A stretch of DNA of 64,000 nt from Colwellia sp. MB02u-6. Its GTDB lineage: Bacteria > Pseudomonadota > Gammaproteobacteria > Enterobacterales > Alteromonadaceae. The DNA is taken from assembly GCF_014077095.1 (NCBI RefSeq), contig NZ_JACGVG010000027.1, forward strand, positions 248,001 to 312,000, given 5' to 3'. The notes beneath the pieces are model-generated. The model saw only the letters and a list, made by a program, of their open reading frames with translations, did not search any database and was not told the origin of the DNA. Each line of letters begins with the position of its first letter. Position 1 is the stretch's first letter. Below, one piece after another: positions 57,189-64,000 of the stretch. Made by a program: the position numbers and the translations under genes.

Positions 57189-57563
57189 TCGTTCGTCTTC
57201 CTTTAGCCATCTTATTTAATAAGAAAATGGTAATTCATCATAGGTAATTTGCGCGAATTAGAATTTATGAGCAGTTTAATGTCCAACAAAAAAAATCGTT
57301 ACAGATGAAAAATATTATTGATTAGTGACTTTTAACTAGGTTTTCAAGGCTACTCGAAGCGTTAGCGCTATAAAGTTAAGGTATATTTAGTCGATTTAAA
57401 TCCAGTGTTTGAGCATGCGTAGCAATAGACTGGCGATATTAAGAGTAGTTTCTAATATTTTATTGCCGATAATTTAATCAAACTGATCTTGATTTATTAA
57501 CCATACGTAACTTTAATGTAACAAACGCGTAGTCAAACCAGTAATCACTAAATAGGAAATATC

Positions 57564-58076
57564 ATGTTAAATAAATTTATTGCAGTATTATCACTTATGG
57601 TTGCCAGCTTAGCTTTTATGCCTGCTGCTTTTGCAGGTCATCATAATGAAGGTGATCACGGTATGAAAAAAGACATTGTTGATGTGGCAGCTGAAAATGG
57701 TTCTTTCAACACCTTAGTTGCAGCAATTAAAGCGGCGGGGCTAGTCGACACGCTTAAAGGTGAAGGCCCTTTTACAGTATTTGCACCAACAGATGAAGCT
57801 TTTGCAAAGTTACCTGAAGGTACCCTTGAAATGCTGTTAGAACCAGAAAACAAAGATAAACTTGCTTCAATTTTGACTTACCATGTAGTTTCTGGAAAAG
57901 TCATGTCAACAGATGTCGTGAAAATAGACAGTGCAACTACTGTTCAAGGTCAAATGTTGATGGTTGAAGTTGCTGATGAAAATGTAATGATAAATAACGC
58001 AAAAGTTATCATGGCAGATGTAAAAGCAAGTAATGGCGTGATACATGTTATTGACACAGTATTAATGCCTAAGTAA
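57564..58076 (+). CDS. Exported fasciclin-domain (FAS1) protein
   Basis: A 170-residue secreted protein. The signal peptide (MLNKFIAVLSLMVASLAF, ending in FAG) is followed by a short His-rich stretch and one FAS1 domain with the H1 box TVFAPTDEAFAKLP and the H2 box GVIHVIDTVLMP. FAS1 proteins act in adhesion or as periplasmic/extracellular accessory proteins. AGGAAAT precedes the ATG. A 10-bp inverted repeat after the stop may end the transcript. Confidence 0.92.
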   Translation: MLNKFIAVLSLMVASLAFMPAAFAGHHNEGDHGMKKDIVDVAAENGSFNTLVAAIKAAGLVDTLKGEGPFTVFAPTDEAFAKLPEGTLEMLLEPENKDKLASILTYHVVSGKVMSTDVVKIDSATTVQGQMLMVEVADENVMINNAKVIMADVKASNGVIHVIDTVLMPK

Positions 58077-58085
58077 ACATAATTC

Positions 58086-58125
58086 TGCAGAGTATTAATT
58101 AATTTTTATATCTTGATACTCTGCA
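58086..58125. terminator. Possible terminator after the fasciclin gene
   Basis: TGCAGAGTAT and ATACTCTGCA are perfect complements separated by 20 AT-rich bases. No T run follows directly, so termination is uncertain. Confidence 0.4.
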
Positions 58126-58145
58126 ACCTCGCATAATTTTTAGCT

Positions 58146-58268
58146 ATGATTACTTTAATTTTTCAAGGTGTTCATAATACAACAACTCTAGAACAATCGC
58201 TTGCAGAGCTTGAAAATCAACATTATACTAAAAATACGACTAATCAGTTACTAATCAGTGGCTTATAA
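58146..58268 (+). CDS. Possible 40-residue small protein
   Basis: ATG to TAA encodes MITLIFQGVHNTTTLEQSLA and 20 more residues. There is no clear ribosome site and no recognised family. It may be a fragment or a chance frame in the 470-bp gap before astB. Confidence 0.2.
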   Translation: MITLIFQGVHNTTTLEQSLAELENQHYTKNTTNQLLISGL

Positions 58269-58379
58269 ATTAAAGTTCCATGTTTTTAGTACGCTTTTTA
58301 GTAGCCATTTTTTATAAACGCCAAGTGTTATTGAGTAATAAATATACCCCTTGGTATTAGAGGACTAAAGCGCTATGGT

Positions 58380-58395
58380 GCATTATATTGGTGCG
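58380..58395 (+). promoter_or_regulatory. NtrC-like site upstream of astB
   Basis: GCATTATATTGGTGCG differs from the classical GCACTATATTGGTGCA at two positions. A second GGTGCA half-site overlaps its left edge (58377-58382). It lies 106-121 bp upstream of the sigma-54 element. Confidence 0.55.
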
Positions 58396-58500
58396 TCGAT
58401 ATAGACATGTCTGTGTTATTCTGTCTTACTCTGTTGCAAAGTTTAATGTAAGCAGGTGCTTAAGTGTACAAGCCATTGATAACTGAGGTTAGTATTTTAG

Positions 58501-58518
58501 TGGTACATACTTTGCTTT
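58501..58518 (+). promoter_or_regulatory. Sigma-54 promoter of astB
   Basis: TGGTACATACTTTGCTTT matches TGGCAC-N5-TTGCTTT at all but one defined base, with 10 bases between GG and GC. The predicted start is about 25 bases before the astB ATG. The AST pathway is under NtrC and sigma-54 control in enterobacteria, which agrees. Confidence 0.7.
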
Positions 58519-58550
58519 GTTCTAATAAATAATGGTATTCGAGAAAAATA

Positions 58551-59888
58551 ATGAAAAGTTTTGAAGTAAATTTTGATGGTTTAGTTGGCCCTACGCACAA
58601 TTATGCTGGCTTATCTGAGGGCAATGTAGCTTCTTTATCGAATGCTACTGAGAGTTCAAACCCTAAAAGTGCTGCATTACAGGGTTTAAAAAAGATGAAA
58701 GCCTTGCATGATATGGGACTACATCAAGGCGTATTTGCCCCGCAAGAACGCCCTGATATTTACACCTTAAAAAGGCTAGGTTTTCAGGGTACAGACGCCC
58801 AAATTTTGGCAGCAGCATACAAGGCATCACCCACGCTACTCGCTGCTTGTTGCTCAGCATCAAGCATGTGGACGGCGAATGCGGCAACCGTATCTCCTTC
58901 GGCAGATACCTTGGATCAAAAACTACATTTTACCGCCGCTAATTTAGCCAATAAATTTCATCGCTCGTTAGAGCCCGAAACAACCAGCAATATCCTCAAA
59001 GCCATGTTCGTTGATGATAAGTACTTTCAGCATCACCAACACCTAAATGACAATGAACATTTTGGTGATGAAGGCGCAGCTAATCATACGCGTTTATGTC
59101 AGGGCTATGGTGAACAAGGCCTCGAAATATTTACCTATGGCCGTTCAGCCTTTAATCGTAACAAACCGGCACCTGCAAAGTTTCCTGCACGGCAAACCTT
59201 AGAAGCTAGTCAGGCAATAGCTAGATTACATGGCTTGTCGGCTGAGAATACCGTTTTTGTGCAGCAAAATCCTGAGGTAATCGATCAGGGCGTATTTCAT
59301 AATGATGTGATTGCAGTAGGTAATCAAAATGTTTTTCTTTACCATGAGCAAGCCTATCTTAATACGGCGTTATTTAAAGAAGAGGTCATGGGTAAATTTG
59401 CTGGTGACAAGCTGCATTTCTTGGAAGTTTCTACAGAACAAGTTTCAATTAAAGACGCGGTAAATAGCTATCTTTTTAATACGCAAATAGTGACACTAAA
59501 AGATAATTCAATGGCTATTATTGCGCCAAAACATTGCCGTGATAATACCAGTGTTTATGATTATTTACAGTCTTTAACTAGGGGTGATAATCCGGTCAAC
59601 CATGTTGAATTTTTTGACGTTAATGAAAGTATGAAAAATGGTGGTGGCCCTGCATGTTTACGTTTGAGAGTTGCCATGACAGAGCAGGAGCTAGGTGCGG
59701 TTAACCCCGACTGTTTGTTAACTAATGACTTGTATACGAAGCTAGTTGCTTGGGTCAATACTCATTATCGCGATAAATTGCTGATAGATGATTTAAGAGA
59801 CCCACAATTGCTTATTGAGTCACGAACGGCATTAGATGAGCTTTCTCAGATATTATCGCTAGGATCAGTTTATCGTTTTCAACAATAA
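58551..59888 (+). CDS. astB: N-succinylarginine dihydrolase
   Basis: Second step of the arginine succinyltransferase pathway: N-succinylarginine to N-succinylornithine, ammonia and carbon dioxide. The 445-residue protein has [20 protein letters not shown] at the N-terminus, [48 protein letters not shown] and the catalytic-cysteine box [12 protein letters not shown]. The other ast genes are not adjacent; only astB stands here. Confidence 0.96.
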   Translation: MKSFEVNFDGLVGPTHNYAGLSEGNVASLSNATESSNPKSAALQGLKKMKALHDMGLHQGVFAPQERPDIYTLKRLGFQGTDAQILAAAYKASPTLLAACCSASSMWTANAATVSPSADTLDQKLHFTAANLANKFHRSLEPETTSNILKAMFVDDKYFQHHQHLNDNEHFGDEGAANHTRLCQGYGEQGLEIFTYGRSAFNRNKPAPAKFPARQTLEASQAIARLHGLSAENTVFVQQNPEVIDQGVFHNDVIAVGNQNVFLYHEQAYLNTALFKEEVMGKFAGDKLHFLEVSTEQVSIKDAVNSYLFNTQIVTLKDNSMAIIAPKHCRDNTSVYDYLQSLTRGDNPVNHVEFFDVNESMKNGGGPACLRLRVAMTEQELGAVNPDCLLTNDLYTKLVAWVNTHYRDKLLIDDLRDPQLLIESRTALDELSQILSLGSVYRFQQ

Positions 59889-59946
59889 ATAATGCCTGAC
59901 AAAGTAAAGATCAAAAAGCCAGAAGGGCTATCCTCTTAGCCCAATC

Positions 59947-59970
59947 AACCACTACACTTTGTGGTTCCTT
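59947..59970 (+). terminator. Weak terminator after astB
   Basis: AACCAC and GTGGTT form a 6-bp stem followed by CCTTTCTTTT. A second stem, GGGCTA/TAGCCC, lies just before it. Nothing further was recognised in 59971-60331. Confidence 0.45.
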
Positions 59971-60331
59971 TCTTTTGTCATTTAGGTCTTTTTGGTACGT
60001 TTAGCTGAAGCTACAGCATCGTTATACCTAAGGTCCGCTGTAAGTTCATTGGCGACAGTGGAGTTCAAATTTTGGCTGTTAACTTTGATGCTGTATCTTA
60101 CATTCTTCCATCATGTTTGTTTGAAACGCCAAAGCGGACATTCAAACAACCGAGATCAACACAAATTTAGAGTATGCAATCTATTGTTTTTCGTCCCACC
60201 CCTCAAAAAAAGAAAATTTTCTAATCAAAATATAGTTAAAGGTATGTCCAAATTAACTGTCCCACTACAATTGTCTTAGGTTTGAAATTCTAAGTATAAC
60301 TCTCATAAAAATAATATAGACATGTACGGTG

Positions 60332-61611
60332 TTAAGAATAATATACTGTGCGATTGCGCCCTTCTTCTTTTGCTCGATAAAGCGCAATATCTGCTTGTTT
60401 TATTATCTCATCAATATTTTTACTTTCAGGGATAATATCGGTGCAGCCAATACTTACACTTAATGATAAACTCTCGCCAGTTGATAAAATAATCGATATA
60501 GATTCAATGCTATGACGAATAGTGTCTAAACGCTTTATGCCGTTTTCTTTCGTCACATTTTTCAATATTAAAGCAAACTCTTCACCGCCTACTCTGCCTA
60601 AAATATCGGTCTCTCGGGTGTTATTATTCATCAATCTCGCTATCTTCACTAACACTTCATCACCCATATCATGGCCGTAGGTGTCGTTGACTTTTTTAAA
60701 GTAATCAATATCTATAACAGCTAAAAAAAACGATGATTTCTGCTTGATTACCTCATAGAGTGCAAGCTTTGCTTTACTGTAAAACGAGCGACGATTAGCA
60801 AGTCCAGTTAAAGTGTCAGTCATTGCCATTTCAGTGAGGTTTTGTTCGTGATCTTTTCTTTCTGTAATATTACGTTCGATAGCGGCAAAGTGCGTAACTT
60901 TGCCATATGAGTTCTTTAATGGCACGATATTTAGTTCGATCCAATACTCGTTACCATGTTTATCGTAGTTATAGATTTCATCTACCACTTGTTCACCTTT
61001 ACAAAGATGCTGATAGATTTTTTCTCTCATTTCACTGCTGGTTTTGGACCTTGTAACATCCGTGGTGTATTCCCCAAAGCCTCTTCTTCACTAAACTTAG
61101 TTAATGTAGAAAATGCCTTATTCACATAAATAATCTCTGGGCCACCATTACGAAGTTGTTCTGCTTTAGTGACCACGACAATATCATTAGCATTGTGAAC
61201 AATTTGCTCAAACGGAATGACTTCTTTCTGATTACTAACGTTGGTAAAAGTCACAATAATTTGTGTAACCTCTCCATGTTTATTTAGATCAGGATATGCG
61301 TTACTGAGTAACCATGTGTAATCGTTTTTCTCTGGATTGTAAATACCAAATTCAAAGTTATCAATGGCAGTTTTGTTATGCAGCACTTGTACTGCTGGAT
61401 ATTTTTCAAGAGGAAGTGGTTCGTGAAAAATATCCACTAATAGCCATTGTGGATCAGAGACTAATTTCCCAATCGTTTGATGCTCTTTTAATCCCATAAT
61501 TTTTAGCGCCAACGGATTAGCATACTCAATTTCTAAGTTTGGATTTAACACCGTTATACCAATAGGAAGTTTATCAAGCAATAACATAGTATTTAAGGTG
61601 TCGTTTACCAT
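60332..61611 (-). pseudogene. PAS-PAS-GGDEF diguanylate cyclase, split by a one-base frameshift
   Basis: Two overlapping frames form one protein. The 5' frame (61611-61027) has a PAS domain from about residue 10 (LPIGITVLNPNLEIEYANPLAL) and the start of a second PAS (IIYVNKAFSTLTKFSEEEALGNTPRMLQGPK), then runs into a stop. The 3' frame (from about 61045 down to 60332) resumes with SSEMREKI and the PAS-C motif HGNEYWIELNIVPL, followed by a GGDEF domain with TLTGLANRRSF and the active site RVGGEEFAL. Adding one A to the AAAA run near 61041-61045 restores the reading GPKTSSE. All cyclase residues are present, so this is either a recent lesion or a sequencing error. It is predicted to be cytoplasmic, with no membrane segment. 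Confidence 0.8.
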
Positions 61612-62130
61612 AGAAAACCTCTAGAAATAATTTATTTATCTTAAGTTAAAAGTTAACCTTAACACAATAAGAAACATTAACTGATCTATTGAGAGACCTT
61701 AGTAAGTTTCGACGATTGTTGTTATTTTTGTTGTAAATTGTAGTGATTAGACTATTCGGCAATAGTGGTTAAGCGGACTATTTATTAAGAGAGATTTGTG
61801 TCTAAATTAGGTCAGCTTGGTGGCATAAGTGATCGAAGAGGTTAAATCTAGTAAACACAACATTTAGTGGTCGGTTGGGCTAAGTGGATAGCTCTTAAAG
61901 CCAGCCGCTTTTTTGCGGATATATTGTTGGGCTTATGAGTCGACTATGAATTAACTTGATATTGTATTCTTAGGGCTAGTGATGATTTTAAAGTTGTCAC
62001 TAGCGCAGGATAAACCTGATGAACATTGAAATAACTGCCCATCATTTTTTAGGTTTATACATGATGTTTTTAAATTAAGGTATCACTTTGTCTAGATAGC
62101 TAAATATTGGTATAAGGTCGTTTTTTAACG
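61612..62130. other. Gene-free stretch
   Basis: No gene of support. A 7-bp dyad CTAGTGA/TCACTAG lies at about 61976-62003. It would contain the promoter of the PAS-GGDEF gene and the 3' end of msrA. Confidence 0.4.
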
Positions 62131-62643
62131 CTACTTGTATTTATGTAATATCTGCTTAGGAATATGACAATAATCATTGGGAAAGCGAGTTAATCTTTCT
62201 TGGTGTTCTTCATCGCTTTTCACATAATTAAGCAGCGGCAAAACTTCAACCACCATCTTATCGCTATCCTCATGGCGGGCAATATACTCGATAGCCATTT
62301 TGAGGTGACTAGTGTGTTGACTGTATATACCGGTGCGGTATTTTTTGCCAATATCTTTGCCTTGCTTATTGACGCTGTAAGGGTCAATAATTTCAAAAAA
62401 GTAACCTATTAACTCATCAAGATTAACAGCACTTGGGTAGAAGGTTACTTTCACACATTCTGCATAGCCATCATAACGACTTTTGGTGCAATTGGTTAAG
62501 CCATTAGCTCGACCTGCTTCTGTGGTAAAAATCCCAGGTAAGTGCTTCATAAATTCCTGCACACCCCAAAGGCAACCGCCGGCGAAATAAATAATTTCTT
62601 GCGTCCTGTTAGCCTGCTTATTATGTTGTTGTGTTTTTATCAC
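62131..62643 (-). CDS. msrA: Peptide-methionine (S)-S-oxide reductase MsrA
   Basis: A 170-residue methionine sulfoxide reductase with the catalytic cysteine C24 in AGGCLWGVQEF; the usual motif is GCFWG, so Phe is replaced by Leu. Other boxes are TNCTKSRYDGYAECVKVTF, FFEIIDPYSVNKQGKDIGKKYRTGI and FPNDYCHIPKQIL. The family region normally written GYxGG is changed (ANGLTNC), marking a divergent subgroup seen in marine bacteria. The start codon is GTG at 62643. Confidence 0.85.
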   Translation of the reverse strand: MIKTQQHNKQANRTQEIIYFAGGCLWGVQEFMKHLPGIFTTEAGRANGLTNCTKSRYDGYAECVKVTFYPSAVNLDELIGYFFEIIDPYSVNKQGKDIGKKYRTGIYSQHTSHLKMAIEYIARHEDSDKMVVEVLPLLNYVKSDEEHQERLTRFPNDYCHIPKQILHKYK

Positions 62644-62874
62644 TTGTTGGCCTTTATGAGCGGTGAATTAAGTTTTACGCGTTATGTTATTGATTATGGC
62701 AATAGCGAGTAAACTGTTATTACTTTTTTTAGTAGTATTTTTTTGAGCAATATATTTTCACTGCGCTGTTTGTTATGCATCCAGTTGTAAACCTTTATCA
62801 GTTGAGCATGGTTACCATGTGTAATATTTTATCCGCTAAGATATAATACTGATTCACGTAACGATTACTACCTT

Positions 62875-63029
62875 TCAAATAAACTCCAACTTTATCTTAC
62901 GATATTTTCGTTTGGTTGTTCCCATATGTTTAATTCCATTGTTAGTACGAAGATGAGCAATGGCTCTTTCTGCTACTGGATTATATGGTTGGGTGAGTTG
63001 GGGAATACAAAAAAATCGTTTTTACTCAT
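62875..63029 (-). pseudogene. Frameshifted small protein, family unknown
   Basis: From an ATG at 63029 the minus strand reads MSKNDFF. After a seven-T run (about 63009-63015) the sensible frame continues as CIPQLTQPYNPVAERAIAHL, RTNNGIKHMGTTKRKY and RKIKLEFI to a TGA at 62875. One added T would join the two into a 51-residue basic protein. It could also be the tail of a larger lost gene; the segment has some flavour of a transposase or integrase C-terminus, but I cannot identify it. Confidence 0.4.
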
Positions 63030-63060
63030 AGATCAAACAGTGTAAATAGAGAAGATTAAC

Positions 63061-64000
63061 ATGATTCGAGTTGTACCAATTGCTTTGCCCGTTTTATTAT
63101 TTAGCCTATCAAGCTTTTCATCAGCAGCCGACGATACTCATGATTTAACTCATGATGTAAGTAATGACTTAAGCAACGATGCAAGTAAAAAAGTCAGTCA
63201 TAATATTGAGCGAATTACGATTGAGGCTTCAACCACGGCTAATACTCAACCTGTGGGCACCTTTGGTTCGCCAGTTTCAAACCTAGAATATGATCCGCGC
63301 GTTGACCTACAGTCGCGCAATATGGCAGAAGCTCAAGCCGATGTAACTATTCGTGGTGGTATTTTCGAAAACACTGGCTTTAGGGTCGGCAGTGCGACCT
63401 TACTTGATCCGCAAACCGGACATTACTTTGCTGAAATTCCTATTGCTCAGGAAATGTTATCTAAGGCTAATATACTGACCGGTGCAGACAATGCTCTACT
63501 CGGTGTTAACAGCTCGGTAGGCACGGTTTCTCGCGACTGGACAGTCATAAAAACCGCAGGTAGTGCTTCAATTGGCGCAGGTAATAATAACTTCAATCTA
63601 CAACGCGTACACAGTGGCGTTAGTATGGCATTGGCTGATTATACCGATTGGACTATCGGTGCTGAAGCTGAATATTCTCGCTCTGAAAGTGACGGTACAA
63701 TAGAGAATGGCGACCACGACTTTCAACGTGCTTCTGGTCGTATTCAGTTAGTTGGACCATCATCACAGACTGATCTATTTTTTGGCTCTCAAGAAAAGTT
63801 CTTTGGCTGGCCAAATATGTACACGCCATTTAATGTTAATGAAACTGAAGACATTAAAACGCGATTATTAATACTTAATCATCAACAGCAGTATGCACAA
63901 GACAGCAGCTTTGAAATTTCCACTTATTTTCGTCGTAACAATGACCATTATGTTTTTTCGCGTGAAAACCCTGATGTATTTCAAGCCTTTCATGAAACTG
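63061..64000 (+). CDS. TonB-dependent outer-membrane receptor, N-terminal part (3' end outside window)
   Basis: The frame opens at ATG 63061 (AGAGAAG upstream) and is still open at the last base, giving 313 residues. A signal peptide (MIRVVPIALPVLLFSLSS, cut near SSAADD) is followed by an Asp/Asn-rich linker, a short segment like a TonB box (IERITIEAS) and a plug domain with VTIRGGIFENTGFRVGS. Barrel strands begin near NFNLQRVHSGVS. The plug resembles cobalamin/siderophore-type receptors, but the ligand cannot be named. No substrate-specific neighbours are visible before the window ends. Confidence 0.85.
   Translation, partial: MIRVVPIALPVLLFSLSSFSSAADDTHDLTHDVSNDLSNDASKKVSHNIERITIEASTTANTQPVGTFGSPVSNLEYDPRVDLQSRNMAEAQADVTIRGGIFENTGFRVGSATLLDPQTGHYFAEIPIAQEMLSKANILTGADNALLGVNSSVGTVSRDWTVIKTAGSASIGAGNNNFNLQRVHSGVSMALADYTDWTIGAEAEYSRSESDGTIENGDHDFQRASGRIQLVGPSSQTDLFFGSQEKFFGWPNMYTPFNVNETEDIKTRLLILNHQQQYAQDSSFEISTYFRRNNDHYVFSRENPDVFQAFHET

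Noticed and set aside
60009-60279. Plus-strand frame of 95 codons and a minus-strand stretch after astB
   Set aside because: The plus frame has tract-like composition and no start signal; the minus stretch has no in-frame start. Treated as non-coding.

Overview
The window looks like a chromosomal segment of a marine gammaproteobacterium of the order Alteromonadales, most like Colwelliaceae (Colwellia/Thalassotalea type). This rests on AT-rich DNA, the gene order nadB / rpoE-rseABC-lepA-lepB-rnc-era-recO-pdxJ-acpS / barA / rlmD-relA-mazG, the divergent ygfZ and sdhE-ygfX pair, and short palindromic repeats with TACCAA..TTAATTA ends. Assignment is by recognition of protein families, not by database search.

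Layout. 1-8.2 kb: 3' end of a RecQ-type helicase next to a MITE-like palindrome; ygfZ-slyD; sdhE-ygfX; nadB; and the envelope-stress operon rpoE-rseA-rseB-rseC with a visible sigma-E autoregulatory promoter. 8.2-25.9 kb: core genes for translation, RNA processing, secretion, recombination, cofactors and (p)ppGpp, then mazG, a crotonase, threonine aldolase and yebC. A decayed small gene lies between relA and mazG. 26-35.6 kb: a patchier region with a frameshifted alpha/beta hydrolase, glutaminase, a TPR-like exported protein, a LysR regulator whose upstream region carries tandem NtrC-like sites and a sigma-54-like promoter, fadD, an aldehyde dehydrogenase, and a deletion scar where the remnants of an MMPL/RND transporter and a GMC oxidoreductase meet head to head.

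35.7-50.3 kb: a complete nitrate assimilation block on the minus strand. nirB-nirD (nitrite reductase), nasT-nasS (ANTAR antiterminator and its nitrate sensor), then nrtA-nrtB-nrtD (nitrate ABC importer), an outer-membrane porin, a NirB-like flavoprotein and the molybdenum nitrate reductase NasA. Each of its three promoter regions carries a GG-N10-GC sigma-54 motif with an NtrC-like site about 85-110 bp upstream. The nrtA leader also has a strong terminator preceded by two ANNGNN hexaloop hairpins, the architecture bound by ANTAR proteins. This implies two-layer control: nitrogen limitation at initiation and nitrate/nitrite at elongation.

50.3-54.3 kb: accessory DNA. After a gene-poor stretch there is a short array resembling integron cassettes without an integrase. 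It holds a decayed gene, a stand-alone EAL phosphodiesterase and a YefM/YoeB toxin-antitoxin pair, each followed by an attC-like site. 54.3-64 kb: arginine metabolism (speB, speA and, beyond a fasciclin protein, astB with its own sigma-54/NtrC-type promoter), a PAS-GGDEF protein split by a one-base frameshift, msrA, and the 5' part of a TonB-dependent receptor that runs off the end.

Several frameshifts (about 26.08, 26.42, 61.04 and 63.01 kb) fall in homopolymer runs, so sequencing error is a live alternative to real gene decay for those loci. No tRNA, rRNA, CRISPR array, intact transposase or phage module was seen.
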